The position numbers and the translations under genes were made by a program. 64,000 nucleotides of DNA from NCBI GenBank assembly GCA_029433475.1, contig JAQTIE010000013.1, forward strand, positions 62,001-126,000. The letters are read 5' to 3'. Within the stretch, counting starts at the first letter, position 1; each line of letters opens with the position of its first letter. The notes beneath the pieces are model-generated. The model did not search any database. It worked only from the letters and a program-made list of their open reading frames with translations, and was not told where the DNA came from. Of this stretch, positions 29,870 through 39,466 are shown one piece after another. Source of the DNA: Neisseriaceae bacterium ESL0693 (GTDB lineage: Bacteria; Pseudomonadota; Gammaproteobacteria; Burkholderiales; Neisseriaceae).

Positions 29870-30084
29870 GCCTGTCCTTTCTCTATGTCCTTAGTCATAT
29901 TATCACTAATTCAGCTTTATGGGTTATGCATAATGACACCCTAAGTAATATCATGATTAGGATAAATAATTTAGCGACACACTATGTAACCATGATTACG
30001 GTTTATAATATGTCTTCCATTGGTAAAATTATGTACCGGATTTATTTTTATTGTCAAAATCTATCGTACTCAATAAAAGTACAA

Positions 30085-31614
30085 TCAGACTTGACGTATT
30101 TTACTATATCTATATCCATAAATGCAGCTTAATATCAATAATATAACCATAAATATGGCGATCGGCCAGCTACTGCCGAGCCACATGTATGGTGTACTGC
30201 CATGATATCCCTGAACCGTACCTTGCAAAATAGCCGTAGTGTCCGGAGCCAGAGTGGCGATTACCTGCCCTTTCGGATTAATGATGGCGGTGACGCCATT
30301 ATTCGTTGCACGTACCATATACCGACCCAGCTCCAATGCCCGCGCCTGCGATTGTTGCAATTGCTGATACATGGCATGTGAGTGGCCGTACCAAGCCATA
30401 TTACTGACATTGGCTAACAAGCTACTTTTTTTAGCCGAAGCAATCAGCTCATCACCGAAACCATCTTCATAGCAAATATTAAAGGCCACTTGCTGATTGG
30501 CCAATGATAATGGCGTCTGACCTCGCCCGCCACCAGAAAAACCCGTTAATGGCATATCCATTGTCTGATAGATCCAACCTGTTATTTTAGGTAACGGGAT
30601 ATATTCACCAAATGGTACTAAATGATTTTTGGCATAAAAAGCAGAATCATGCTGGTTTGCCCAGCTTAAAGACAGATTAATCACAGCATTCTGATAGCCA
30701 GTTCCGTCTTGAGTATATTGGGGTATGCCCATTGCCAGAGCGGCACCATTCTGTATCGCCTGCTGGCTAAACTGCGCCAGAATAAAATCCGGAATATCCT
30801 GTCGCATCACAGGAATCGCCGTTTCTGGCAAAATAATAATATCCGCATGGCTTTGGGCTACTTGATCGAAATAGCGCTGTAAAGTAGGTTGTAAACTGGC
30901 TTCATCCCATTTAATGGACTGGGCAATATTACCCTGTGGTAAAGCTACTGTGGCTTTAGTACCATCGGGGTGGGTAAAATTGATGTGCCATAATATGCTA
31001 CCTATTCCTGAAACCACCAATAAAAATAACAGCGGTATCAGGCGTTTTTTCCAGGTGGGTGCAAACCAGAACCAGGCCAGACACCCTGCACTGAATATCG
31101 TAGCCCAGTTAACCAATAAAATGCCTCCCACGGGGGCATAACCCGCTAAAGGCATATGAGCCATTTGTGAATAACCCACTGCTCCCCAACCAAATCCGGT
31201 GAAAACACGCTCACGAACAAATTCACCGATAGCCCATAATAATGGCCAGATGAATACCCATTTTATCGGCCAAGAAAATCTGAATTTACCCAATAGCCAG
31301 AATACGAGTGCCGGATATATGGCCAGATAAGCAGGTAATAATAAAGTCAGCGGTAATGCATAGATCTGCGGTAACCCGGCCACATCATGTAATGCAATAT
31401 CAATCCAGTAGAATTGAGCCGTATAAGCAATCAATGCCCAGACATAAGCGCCACGCCCCATAAATCTGACACGTTCGGACAAGCAAATCGCTAACAATGC
31501 CAGTAACAGCGGCATCAGCCAGAATTGCTGATAGGGAGCAAATGTAAAAGGCGTCAGTATTGCTGAAGTCATGATGACTGGCCAGAATACATACGGCTTG
31601 GTGAGAATAGTCAT
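30085..31614 (-). CDS. lnt: Apolipoprotein N-acyltransferase
   Basis: Lnt adds the third acyl chain to lipoproteins at the periplasmic face of the inner membrane. The N-terminal half has about six membrane helices; the C-terminal nitrilase domain has the catalytic glutamate in ILPETAIP, lysine in YAKNHLVPFGEY and cysteine in NICYEDGFG. The frame also opens with GTG two codons earlier (31620), but the ATG is chosen here, giving 509 residues. It follows corC by 168 bp in the corC-lnt order known from other proteobacteria. Confidence 0.96.
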   Translation of the reverse strand: MTILTKPYVFWPVIMTSAILTPFTFAPYQQFWLMPLLLALLAICLSERVRFMGRGAYVWALIAYTAQFYWIDIALHDVAGLPQIYALPLTLLLPAYLAIYPALVFWLLGKFRFSWPIKWVFIWPLLWAIGEFVRERVFTGFGWGAVGYSQMAHMPLAGYAPVGGILLVNWATIFSAGCLAWFWFAPTWKKRLIPLLFLLVVSGIGSILWHINFTHPDGTKATVALPQGNIAQSIKWDEASLQPTLQRYFDQVAQSHADIIILPETAIPVMRQDIPDFILAQFSQQAIQNGAALAMGIPQYTQDGTGYQNAVINLSLSWANQHDSAFYAKNHLVPFGEYIPLPKITGWIYQTMDMPLTGFSGGGRGQTPLSLANQQVAFNICYEDGFGDELIASAKKSSLLANVSNMAWYGHSHAMYQQLQQSQARALELGRYMVRATNNGVTAIINPKGQVIATLAPDTTAILQGTVQGYHGSTPYMWLGSSWPIAIFMVILLILSCIYGYRYSKIRQV

Positions 31615-31782
31615 ACACACTCAATGGTTTTATTTTAATCGGGCAAGATCATGAAATGACGTTATCCCGATCATATCATCTTTCATGCTGTATATTTGTA
31701 GATAACTTTTAAAATCATAATATTATTGATATTCAGCTTTAACAACAAATTTATACGACAGATTATGGGTTTTAAACATGGG

Positions 31783-32616
31783 TTAATCATCATGTTTTAT
31801 GGTAACCATTAAGGTATGCAGGCGCCGTGCATCTGCCTGAGCTACGGTAAAATTTAATTTCCCAATGGTTATCTTTTCACCACGTACCGGTAAATATCCG
31901 AATTCCTGGATCAGCAAACCACCAATCGTATCTACTTCATCATCGGGATAGTGTGTACCAAAAAAAGCATTAATGTCCCCGATCTCTGTAGTAGCTTTTA
32001 CTCGAAACCGTTCGGCTGAAACCGGAAAGATATTGTCAGCACTGTCATCCTCATCAAATTCATCTTCAATATCACCCACAATAGGTTCGATCACATCTTC
32101 AAAAGTTACCAATCCGGATGTACCACCATATTCATCCACCACGATCGCCATGTGATTATGTTGTTCGCGAAACTCTTTCATTAAAGAATTTAATGATTTC
32201 CCTTCCGGCACAAATACCGGTTCACGCAATACCTGTTCAATTTGAAGCTGATCAGTACGGTTCCAATATTTCAATAAATCCTTGGTATGTAAAATACCCA
32301 ATACCTGATCTTTATCTTCGCCGATAACCGGAAAACGTGAATGAGAAGTATCAACAATATAGGCAATAATTTTTTCTAATGGTTCATTTATTTTAATAAC
32401 ATCCATCTGGCTGCGTGTAATCATTACATCGCGGACTTCCAATGCCGGGAACGCCAGTATATTTTCCATGCGCTGTAGCGTGTCAGCATCAAATACATGC
32501 TGCTCATAAGCGTTGCGTAATATTTTGCCTACTTCTTCCGCCGTTTCCGGTGCATCGCCGGCAAAACGACTGACCAATCGCTCTAAAAAGCCTGGTTTCG
32601 AGGGACTATCATCCAT
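31783..32616 (-). CDS. corC: CBS-domain protein of the CorC/HlyC family
   Basis: The 277-residue cytoplasmic protein has two CBS domains (about residues 65-190, with FPALEVRDVMITRSQMDVI and GTSGLVTFEDVIEPIVGDIEDEFD) and a C-terminal transporter-associated domain (about 200-275). CorC is connected with magnesium and cobalt tolerance, although its exact job is debated. It shares one base (TAATG) with ybeY and is followed by lnt. Confidence 0.93.
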   Translation of the reverse strand: MDDSPSKPGFLERLVSRFAGDAPETAEEVGKILRNAYEQHVFDADTLQRMENILAFPALEVRDVMITRSQMDVIKINEPLEKIIAYIVDTSHSRFPVIGEDKDQVLGILHTKDLLKYWNRTDQLQIEQVLREPVFVPEGKSLNSLMKEFREQHNHMAIVVDEYGGTSGLVTFEDVIEPIVGDIEDEFDEDDSADNIFPVSAERFRVKATTEIGDINAFFGTHYPDDEVDTIGGLLIQEFGYLPVRGEKITIGKLNFTVAQADARRLHTLMVTIKHDD

Positions 32617-33131
32617 TAATATTCATCCTGTACATAGGGATTGTTATATCCTAACTGATACAGGATACTGATTTCAAGCGATTCCATTATTTCTGCTTCT
32701 GCATCCTGAACATGGTCATAGCCCATGAGATGTAAAATACCATGCACAGTCAGATGAGCATAATGGGCTTGTAATGATTTACCTTGTTCATTTGCTTCCC
32801 GGGCAATAACTTCGGGACATAATACCAGATCACCATTCAGAACCTTATGCTGAAACCGATGTGCACATTCTCCTTCATTCAGTGCAAAACTTAATACATT
32901 AGTCGCATAGTCTTTCTGGCGATAGTCACGATTCAATATTCTCGCTTGCGGCTCATCACATAATAATATGCTTATATTGGCATAACGATATTCATTTTTA
33001 CAACTTTGCCATATCCAGCGCTGAAAATCAGCAGCAGCAGGCACATCTGTGGACATGCTTTCCTGCTCTAAATAAAAATTAAAGTTGGAATGCAATCGTT
33101 GCAAAAATAAATTTTTTTTAGCTTGTTTCAT
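32616..33131 (-). CDS. ybeY: Endoribonuclease YbeY
   Basis: YbeY is a metal-dependent RNase needed for 16S rRNA 3' maturation and ribosome quality control. The metal motif HGILHLMGYDH, with its three histidines, lies near residues 132-142, and NRDYRQKDYATNVLSF precedes it. A frame four codons longer starts at 33143; no clear Shine-Dalgarno decides between them. It precedes corC and lnt as in E. coli, but ybeZ (PhoH-like) is missing from this cluster. Confidence 0.94.
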   Translation of the reverse strand: MKQAKKNLFLQRLHSNFNFYLEQESMSTDVPAAADFQRWIWQSCKNEYRYANISILLCDEPQARILNRDYRQKDYATNVLSFALNEGECAHRFQHKVLNGDLVLCPEVIAREANEQGKSLQAHYAHLTVHGILHLMGYDHVQDAEAEIMESLEISILYQLGYNNPYVQDEY

Positions 33132-33143
33132 TATGGATACCAT

Positions 33144-33607
33144 AATTCAGACATATGTAACAACATACATCAATAAATCCAAATACCTTTAAAGAGAGGC
33201 AAGTACAATCTATATAATCAGATAAAATAGTAGATATTATGTGATTATGATGAAATTAATTTCACGTCTTAATGAGAAGTCATCTTTAATTATTGTGCTA
33301 TTGTGTTTCATAAGTGGTTATTAATCAAGTATATGCTGTTATATGTTATTCCGGCCATTTGGCAGGCAACATTTAAATTTATTATTTTAATGATTTATAA
33401 TCAAAACTATTATAAAATGCCGTAAACATGAATAAAAACTATTTTCATACCAAAATTAAATTATCTACGAGAATACGATATTACCCATAGATAACCATTT
33501 CATGTCTATAAAACATACAGCTTACACCAATGCATAACCATATAAATAGACTGGGTTAAAGATTTTTAACCCAGATTATTCTGCTATATTCATAATAGGA
33601 TTTTAAC
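33144..33607. other. AT-rich intergenic region between ybeY and the roadblock operon
   Basis: This 464-bp region lies downstream of the minus-strand roadblock operon and upstream of ybeY. It holds the terminator at 33551-33574 and presumably the ybeY promoter. A 25-codon frame at 33247-33324 with a hydrophobic stretch lacks a ribosome binding site and was not called. Confidence 0.5.
33551..33574 (-). terminator. Terminator of the roadblock/GTPase operon
   Basis: CTGGGTTAAA and TTTAACCCAG pair around a four-base loop, 33 bp beyond the last gene of the operon. The stretch after it on the minus strand is T-rich (TCTATTTATA). Confidence 0.8.
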
Positions 33608-33973
33608 TTAATTCAATATATCAACAACACTGCGAGCAGCACGGCGCGCGTCCAACAAAATCAGACCCAATTTGGCGCCTTCATTTGCAGTTACTGCCAA
33701 TACATTGGTATCACCAGCCTGAATGAGTAAAATATAGCCATGTTTACCTTTAACCATCACCTGCTCCAACTGATCACATTGCAACTCACGTGAGGTACGA
33801 TTACCCAGAGCCAGTAATGCCGCAGCCATAGCACCTACACGATCAGGATCAACACCGTTTGGTAATAAAGTGGCTACAGGTAAACCATCAGTAGAAATTA
33901 CGGCAGAAGCAGTAATGTCAGCCGAAGAGCTGTTTAAATCGCTTAATACCGAAACCAGTAATTGTTCTTGCAT
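33608..33973 (-). CDS. Roadblock/LC7 domain protein
   Basis: The 121-residue protein is a single roadblock/LC7 domain: SAVISTDGLPVATLLPNGVDPDRVGAMAAALLALG at about residues 23-57, then MVKGKHGYILLIQAGDTNVLAVTA and GLILLDARRAARSVVDIL. Domains of this kind dimerise and act as partners or GTPase-activating proteins of small Ras-like GTPases, as MglB does for MglA, or sit in conservon operons as CvnB. It is the last gene of a five-gene operon containing such a GTPase. A partnership is therefore likely but is inferred. Confidence 0.9.
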   Translation of the reverse strand: MQEQLLVSVLSDLNSSSADITASAVISTDGLPVATLLPNGVDPDRVGAMAAALLALGNRTSRELQCDQLEQVMVKGKHGYILLIQAGDTNVLAVTANEGAKLGLILLDARRAARSVVDILN

Positions 33974-33996
33974 CTTAATATCTTTCCTATTGATTA

Positions 33997-34656
33997 TTAT
34001 TCATCTATTACATGAATGTCTTCACCAGCCAATACATATAGCCCGCGTACCAGCGTTACAAATGCTTCACTATTCAGTAAGGGCATGCCGGCAGTTACCA
34101 GAATATTCTTCGCACTTCCAATGTATAAAGGGAAAAATGTCAGTTCACTTTGTCCGGTAGGATCACAAATGCCTACTGCATTATTGTAAATATTAAGGTT
34201 ATTTTTAATAAGCAGACTATGCTTTTCAGATAAACGGGTAGCTTCATTGGCTAGGTTGGCCACTTCTTCTGCTGTCTCATGATTAAAGCCGACATTTGCA
34301 AAATAAAAGCCGTCCTGATCTACCAATAATGCGCGATGGCTATCAGAAAGCTGTCCCAGAATATCCTCAAATGCATCCGAAGTTACTTTAATTAACTGGG
34401 AACTCGGGGTTGTCTCACCATACAAAAACTCAAGTCTTTGTAAGCGATAAAGTAAATTCAGTGCAGTATGGGTATCATCTGTCTCTGCCCATTTTTTCAG
34501 ACGTTCATCAGATAATACATCATTAATATCTGCCTGCAATAGATTGGCCAATAGCTTACGGCTACCACTACTGCTTTTGCTAGAGACAGCATAAAAAGCA
34601 CCAGCAGGGGTTACTTTCGGATACAGATCATCGTGTAACAGTAATGTAGAGTCCAT
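33997..34656 (-). CDS. Roadblock-like protein of the GTPase operon
   Basis: The 219-residue protein has no recognised domain in its first half, a helical stretch with TALNLLYRLQRLEFLYG near residue 68. The C-terminal half (about 95-219) looks like a diverged roadblock/profilin-like fold: SHRALLVDQDGFYFANVGF, then EEVANLANEATRLSEKH and NILVTAGMPLLNSEAFVTLVRGL. It lies 6 bp after the GTPase gene and 23 bp before the plain roadblock gene, so all three are translated from one message. It may be a second subunit of the regulator. Confidence 0.65.
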   Translation of the reverse strand: MDSTLLLHDDLYPKVTPAGAFYAVSSKSSSGSRKLLANLLQADINDVLSDERLKKWAETDDTHTALNLLYRLQRLEFLYGETTPSSQLIKVTSDAFEDILGQLSDSHRALLVDQDGFYFANVGFNHETAEEVANLANEATRLSEKHSLLIKNNLNIYNNAVGICDPTGQSELTFFPLYIGSAKNILVTAGMPLLNSEAFVTLVRGLYVLAGEDIHVIDE

Positions 34657-34662
34657 ACTGAT

Positions 34663-35199
34663 TTAACCTTCCAAGCCCGGATCAATGGAATAAAGCATTG
34701 CGGTGACCAATTGTTTAACATCATTTTCATCACGGGCATCAACTTCAAACACAGGTACATTCAGTTTATGCTGTGCCAAATATTGCTGATAAACTTCTAC
34801 CCCAGGCTGGGGATGCAAATCCATCTTGGTCACACCAACAACCACAGGAGCGTCATGCAGTAAGTCATGAAACGAAGTCAGGAAAAATTTTAAATCTTTA
34901 AGCGGATTCGGACGGGTGTTATCCAAAAGCAGAATCAAGCCCATACTGCCTTTACTCAGAATACCCCACATGAAATCAAAACGCTCTTGTCCTGGCGTAC
35001 CATATAAGTGAACTTTAGTATTTTCATCCAGACGAATAACACCATAGTCCATAGCCACAGTAGTATAACCCTTACGATCCTGGGTCATATCTGAAGCACT
35101 GGCGTCTGTCTGAACAGGTGGATCATCGGACAATGCCGCGATGGCAGTGGTTTTACCCACGCCAACCGGGCCGGTAAAAATAATTTTATTTTCAATCAT
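34663..35199 (-). CDS. Small Ras-like GTPase, COG2229 type
   Basis: The 178-residue protein carries the P-loop GPVGVGKT at residues 10-17, the switch II motif YGTPGQERFDFMWG near 66-79 and the base-recognition motif TKMD near 126-129. The G3 aspartate of DxxG is replaced (GTPG), and G4 has Thr for Asn; both are normal for the COG2229 / CvnD-like branch. GTPases of this branch pair with roadblock proteins to form polarity or signalling switches. Neighbours include two roadblock-type genes and a receiver-like gene. Confidence 0.88.
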   Translation of the reverse strand: MIENKIIFTGPVGVGKTTAIAALSDDPPVQTDASASDMTQDRKGYTTVAMDYGVIRLDENTKVHLYGTPGQERFDFMWGILSKGSMGLILLLDNTRPNPLKDLKFFLTSFHDLLHDAPVVVGVTKMDLHPQPGVEVYQQYLAQHKLNVPVFEVDARDENDVKQLVTAMLYSIDPGLEG

Positions 35200-35217
35200 G
35201 ATTACTCCCTGTAGGTG

Positions 35218-36375
35218 TTAATTGCCACGTAGCCGACCTATCAAACGCGATAATAAACCCTTAGGTTTAGCTGCATCGTCACTAACATTTTCTGAATCCT
35301 GATCTACACGTACAGATTTGGTCGGAATCTGCTGATCTTTCCGGCTCAGAACCATATCCTGCTCTTTCGATAACACAGACTGGCCTACTGGCTGCTCAAT
35401 AGCTAAAGAACCTATTGCATAAGTGGCCGCAATATAATTCAATATATTTTCTAAAGTAACAGGTAATAACTTATATAGCGTGTTTAACGCTACTGGTGAT
35501 TTGACCAGAAAGGCTGACAGGCGCATTGATTCAGGTAAATAAGCCAGACGGGTCATATTAGGCCAGGTTTTCAGGCGTAACATTGTTTCTGGCGTGATAG
35601 GCTCAATCAAACGGCCACGTGCTGTCCAGATGGCCAGCTGCCAGATACAGGCTTGAATAGAAAGTTTTGCTTTCTCATGTAGATTTGCCGTAGCCGGAAC
35701 ATGACGGGTTTGCCATTCCTGCTCCGTATGTGCACATAATTGATACAGCTCATCATGAGTAGCAGTTAATAAAACTTTTTTGATGGATGGAAAAACAATC
35801 AGTACAGGCTTATGGTTTACAATAATAGCTGTATCCTCTTCCTGTTCCGTCAGTTGTCTTACCTTATCAAATAAAGTGCCTTTTGTATTAAATCGTACAA
35901 TAACTTTAGCTTGTTGATGCTCATGAGCAGGATGCTTACTCTCTGCAGCCACGGGTTTGGCCTGATCTGGTACTTTTTGTACAGTTTCAGCCTGCTCGGC
36001 CGGTTCTGGTTTAGCCTGCTCTCCATCAGCCACCCAGATACCATTACCTTGCTGCAAATTACGCAAATGAGTAAACAATGTATTAAACTGAATGGGTTTT
36101 GCCAAATAAGGTGCTGTAAAAGCAGGAGGATTTACTGAGAAAAATATAATTTTCGCATCAGGAAACCGTTGTCGTAACTGCAGCCACGCATCCTTATTTT
36201 CTGCATTATCACCATCCATTAGTACCAAATCGGGGGTGTCGTTTTCTGTCACTAATGTATAATTAACACTATGGTACATTTTAAATGCCATACGCAACAT
36301 AGCTGTCTGACGATCATCCACATCGACGAGCAAAATATTGGCAGTTTTTACTTTAGGTATTGTATCGTTCATCAT
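35218..36375 (-). CDS. Receiver-like domain protein of the GTPase operon
   Basis: The 385-residue protein starts with a degenerate response-regulator receiver (about residues 10-115): NILLVDVDDRQTAML as the acidic pocket, DLVLMDGDN as the phosphoacceptor strand and APYLAKPIQFNTLF with the conserved Lys-Pro. A charged, low-complexity linker (about 118-160) follows. The C-terminal part has a helical block with WTARGRLIEPITPE, LKTWPNMTRL and several leucine-rich helices ending near LNYIAATYAIGS. No enzymatic motif was seen. It overlaps the TPR gene by four bases (ATGA) and lies 18 bp ahead of the GTPase gene. Function unknown; an adaptor is plausible. Confidence 0.65.
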   Translation of the reverse strand: MMNDTIPKVKTANILLVDVDDRQTAMLRMAFKMYHSVNYTLVTENDTPDLVLMDGDNAENKDAWLQLRQRFPDAKIIFFSVNPPAFTAPYLAKPIQFNTLFTHLRNLQQGNGIWVADGEQAKPEPAEQAETVQKVPDQAKPVAAESKHPAHEHQQAKVIVRFNTKGTLFDKVRQLTEQEEDTAIIVNHKPVLIVFPSIKKVLLTATHDELYQLCAHTEQEWQTRHVPATANLHEKAKLSIQACIWQLAIWTARGRLIEPITPETMLRLKTWPNMTRLAYLPESMRLSAFLVKSPVALNTLYKLLPVTLENILNYIAATYAIGSLAIEQPVGQSVLSKEQDMVLSRKDQQIPTKSVRVDQDSENVSDDAAKPKGLLSRLIGRLRGN

Positions 36376-37811
36376 TGATTTTGCACACCATCGTGGTTAA
36401 TACGTTTCAACAATTGACTCATGGCCAGTGCCACTTCTTCTGGTGGCGTTTTAATTTTCGTACGGATTATCTGTAACATTTTTTGCAATCGTGTCCATTC
36501 TTCCGCACGTTCATATAAATCAAACAATGTAATATAAAGCTGAGATTCCTGCGGATATTTCAATACAGATTCCTCTAACAAATCCAGAGCCTGATCCAGC
36601 TGACCAAAGGTCAACAGCGACTCAGAATCTCGCAGAATATGATCTATTGGTGTTTCCGGGGTATTGGTATTATTCTGTGCATCTTCCACTAAAGGCAGTC
36701 TTCGCGCTTTTAGTGCACTGCTATTCATGGGCAAATAACCCTGAGTTACACCGATATCGCGCAATATCTTCTCATTCGGCTTACTTTCCAGTTCATCAAA
36801 CATGGGGTGTACGCCCATATTATACCCCCAACCCAACATGCGCTCTTTAACTAAATTACCATATTGACCCAGAGTATAGTATAAACGCCATAAGTGCTGC
36901 GCAAATACATTGATATTCTTGTAACGGTAATCCAATGCCAATGCGTCAATAATCAGGCTGGCAGGCTTATTTGATGTTTCAATGGCTCTATTAAGACAGC
37001 GAAGGGCTGCTTCATACGGTAACTGATCTTTCAGCAATGCATAGCTTTTTTCTGGTTTAGAAAAACTCAGCAGCACATCACGTTCATCACCATGAACCTG
37101 AAAATACCCTACATTGCCTTCAATCAGTAATTTACGTTTAGATTTAATTTCTTTATCTTTTTGGGCAGCGGGACTTAGTTTGGTATTGGTCTCCGGTTCG
37201 GGTGGCAATTTGTCTTCAACACCAATCTCTTTATCTGTTTCATGTACATCCCAGTGCAGCAGATCTTCTGCTAATACCCGCAATCCCAGATGATTGGCAT
37301 CAATCACCAGCCCCTGACGAATGAGCTCTTGCAGAGTGGATTTATCCAGATAGGTACGATAGTGATCAATGACTGTAGCCAGCTGATCTTGATTTTTGGC
37401 CGCCAGACATAAATCCGCCAGCTCGCGTACCAGTATCTGAGTAGCTTCGGCAGCCTGCCCTTTGATATTGGCGCTCAGATAGGCAGACAGGGAATCAGCT
37501 GCTTTTTGAAAATAACCAAACTGTTTGTAAACCTTAAATTCAGTCAGGTGATCGACGGAAGCAACCGACACGGTTGCCTTGTCTGAAGGCTGAGACTGCC
37601 AGTCCCACTCTTCTTCCTCTTCAGCCGCAGACGAATTCTGCTTGGCCGCATCTGTTTGAGACGCATCTTTACTCTCGACATTGGCTTTTTTCGGCTTTTG
37701 TCGTGATGCTTTACGTTTTTTTGACACTCCTGCGCTACCTTGTCGTTTTTTAAGAACCAGCAAAACGACCAGTAGAACCACCAAGAGAGGAATAATAATC
37801 AAAATATCCAT
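36372..37811 (-). CDS. Membrane-anchored TPR protein, FimV-like in layout
   Basis: The 479-residue protein begins with one membrane helix (residues 2-20), then a strongly basic stretch (KKRKASRQKPKK) and an acidic patch (SAAEEEEEWDW), so the body is probably cytoplasmic. TPR-like helices near the C-terminus (about 390-465) read SLLTFGQLDQALDLLEESVLKYPQES, a FimV-like arrangement. It is the first gene of the operon and may anchor the GTPase module at the membrane. This layout is what is seen; links to type IV pili are inference. Confidence 0.6.
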   Translation of the reverse strand: MDILIIIPLLVVLLVVLLVLKKRQGSAGVSKKRKASRQKPKKANVESKDASQTDAAKQNSSAAEEEEEWDWQSQPSDKATVSVASVDHLTEFKVYKQFGYFQKAADSLSAYLSANIKGQAAEATQILVRELADLCLAAKNQDQLATVIDHYRTYLDKSTLQELIRQGLVIDANHLGLRVLAEDLLHWDVHETDKEIGVEDKLPPEPETNTKLSPAAQKDKEIKSKRKLLIEGNVGYFQVHGDERDVLLSFSKPEKSYALLKDQLPYEAALRCLNRAIETSNKPASLIIDALALDYRYKNINVFAQHLWRLYYTLGQYGNLVKERMLGWGYNMGVHPMFDELESKPNEKILRDIGVTQGYLPMNSSALKARRLPLVEDAQNNTNTPETPIDHILRDSESLLTFGQLDQALDLLEESVLKYPQESQLYITLFDLYERAEEWTRLQKMLQIIRTKIKTPPEEVALAMSQLLKRINHDGVQNQ

Positions 37812-37952
37812 AGCTTATACCTCTCCAGACAGATATTTAGTGCGCAATTGTATATTTAAGTGCACGTTTTTCATTTACTCTGTAATGTTTCACATACAAT
37901 TATCAAAATATTTTCCTATTTTACCTGACCTTGGAAAAATTCGCTAGTTTAT

Positions 37953-39263
37953 TTATTTGATTATAGGCAATACTCCTTTGGGAAATAGCTGCCAGACATA
38001 GCCAGTATGTTTCATTTTGCCGGCCAGCCGGCCGGCTGCATCGCCATATCCCCAGAAGTAATCAACCCGGACAGCACCATTAATGGCACTTCCTGTATCT
38101 TGCGCCATAATTAATTTATTGAGGCCACGTCCGTTTTCCGGATGGGTAGTGGCCAGAAATAACGGTGCACCCAGCTGGATAAAATGGCGATCAACGGCAC
38201 CGGAGTATTCACCGGTTAATGCTACACCCAGCGCGCCTACCGGACCCTCTGCCGGATCGGTTGAAGCCTGAAAAAACACATAGCTGGGATTTTGGCCTAA
38301 AACTTCAGCCAGCTTATCCGGATGTTGCTGCAGCCAGAGTTTAATTCCCTGCATGGATGTTTGCGCTAAGGGAAGATAGCCTTTATTGGCCATATATTTA
38401 CCTATAGATACATAAGCATAATCATTTTTATCGGCAAAGCCAAGACGAATCATCTGGCCAGTCGGGGTTTTCAATCGACCAGAACCTTGTACATGCAGGA
38501 AAAATAATTCTACCGGATCATTGGCATATCCCAAGACAGGTGCTTTGCCATTCAGCGCGCCGGCATTAATCTGGGCACGCGTATAGTAAGGCACAAACTG
38601 ATTACCGCTGATGCGTCCTTTTAATGCTTTGGTTTTGGCATTAATCGGAAACGCACTCAGGTTGGCACTATAAACACCATTTGCGGCAATAATACCGCTA
38701 TGCTGACCCGTTAATTGAATACGTACTGTGCCCTGACGCTGGCCGGTAGATAAGGGGACAGAAATAAAATCGTCAGGCAGGCCATAAATCGGAAACCGTG
38801 CCTGAGCCGTTTGGTAACGGTCACCCAGCAGCATGGGTTCATAATAACCGGTAACCATACCGTCCAGACGGCCATTTTGTGCGATTTGCCATGGCGTGAA
38901 ATAGTGTTCAAAGAAATGCTTGGCCTGCCGGTCGGTTTCATGAGTCTGACTGGCCTGCTGACAAACCATCTGCCATGCGGGTTGTACCTGAAGCTTCTGA
39001 CAGCTTTTCTTGAATGCACGTAAACTCTGGCTGAATGGCTGCTGTGACCATTGTGGCAAATCAGTAAAAGAAACCACTTGATAACGCACGCCTTGACGAT
39101 TGGCATCATGAACATAGTGTAACGGCAAGGCCTGGCCGGATGGTATTTGCTGGCCGGACAGAGGAATAAGAACAGATGGGCGTGGCGTGGATTTATGAAG
39201 AGTACAACTTGTCAGCAATAAGGCAATCAGACAGACTGCCGCATAAATTTTCATGATTTTCAT
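37953..39263 (-). CDS. mltA: Membrane-bound lytic murein transglycosylase A
   Basis: MltA cleaves the glycan strand of peptidoglycan. The start MKIMKIYAAVCLIALLLTSC gives a lipoprotein signal with lipobox LLTSC, so the product is anchored to a membrane by its cysteine. The MltA domain shows DGMVTGYYEPMLLGDR, and the C-terminal 3D domain has QDTGSAINGAVRVDYFWGYGDAAGRLAGKMKHTG (about 34 residues) with its conserved aspartates. A frame nine codons longer begins at 39290. It diverges from mutS across about 200 bp. Confidence 0.95.
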   Translation of the reverse strand: MKIMKIYAAVCLIALLLTSCTLHKSTPRPSVLIPLSGQQIPSGQALPLHYVHDANRQGVRYQVVSFTDLPQWSQQPFSQSLRAFKKSCQKLQVQPAWQMVCQQASQTHETDRQAKHFFEHYFTPWQIAQNGRLDGMVTGYYEPMLLGDRYQTAQARFPIYGLPDDFISVPLSTGQRQGTVRIQLTGQHSGIIAANGVYSANLSAFPINAKTKALKGRISGNQFVPYYTRAQINAGALNGKAPVLGYANDPVELFFLHVQGSGRLKTPTGQMIRLGFADKNDYAYVSIGKYMANKGYLPLAQTSMQGIKLWLQQHPDKLAEVLGQNPSYVFFQASTDPAEGPVGALGVALTGEYSGAVDRHFIQLGAPLFLATTHPENGRGLNKLIMAQDTGSAINGAVRVDYFWGYGDAAGRLAGKMKHTGYVWQLFPKGVLPIIK

Positions 39264-39466
39264 CAGCCAGATTCTCGGTAAAGGGATCAACGGATCAGTT
39301 ATTCAATGGCGTGTTATTATCGCAGGCATTACCGGTACAGAACAAGACAGATATTACATGCTGTTTTCAGTCAGAAAACTGGTCAGCCATGGCATAAACA
39401 CACTATGGCGACAATGGCATTCTGCTAAAATAGCGCTTTTCAGCCAGACAGATACATTTGGATACC

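Noticed and set aside
30000-30084. A 68-codon frame overlapping the end of lnt (29926-30132, plus strand)
   Set aside because: It lies in AT-rich DNA beyond lnt, has low-complexity hydrophobic character and no ribosome-binding site.
33247-33324. A 25-codon frame (MMKLISRLNEKSSL...) with a hydrophobic end in the gap before ybeY
   Set aside because: No Shine-Dalgarno before it, no neighbour that suggests a small membrane peptide, and AT-rich noise is common in this gap.
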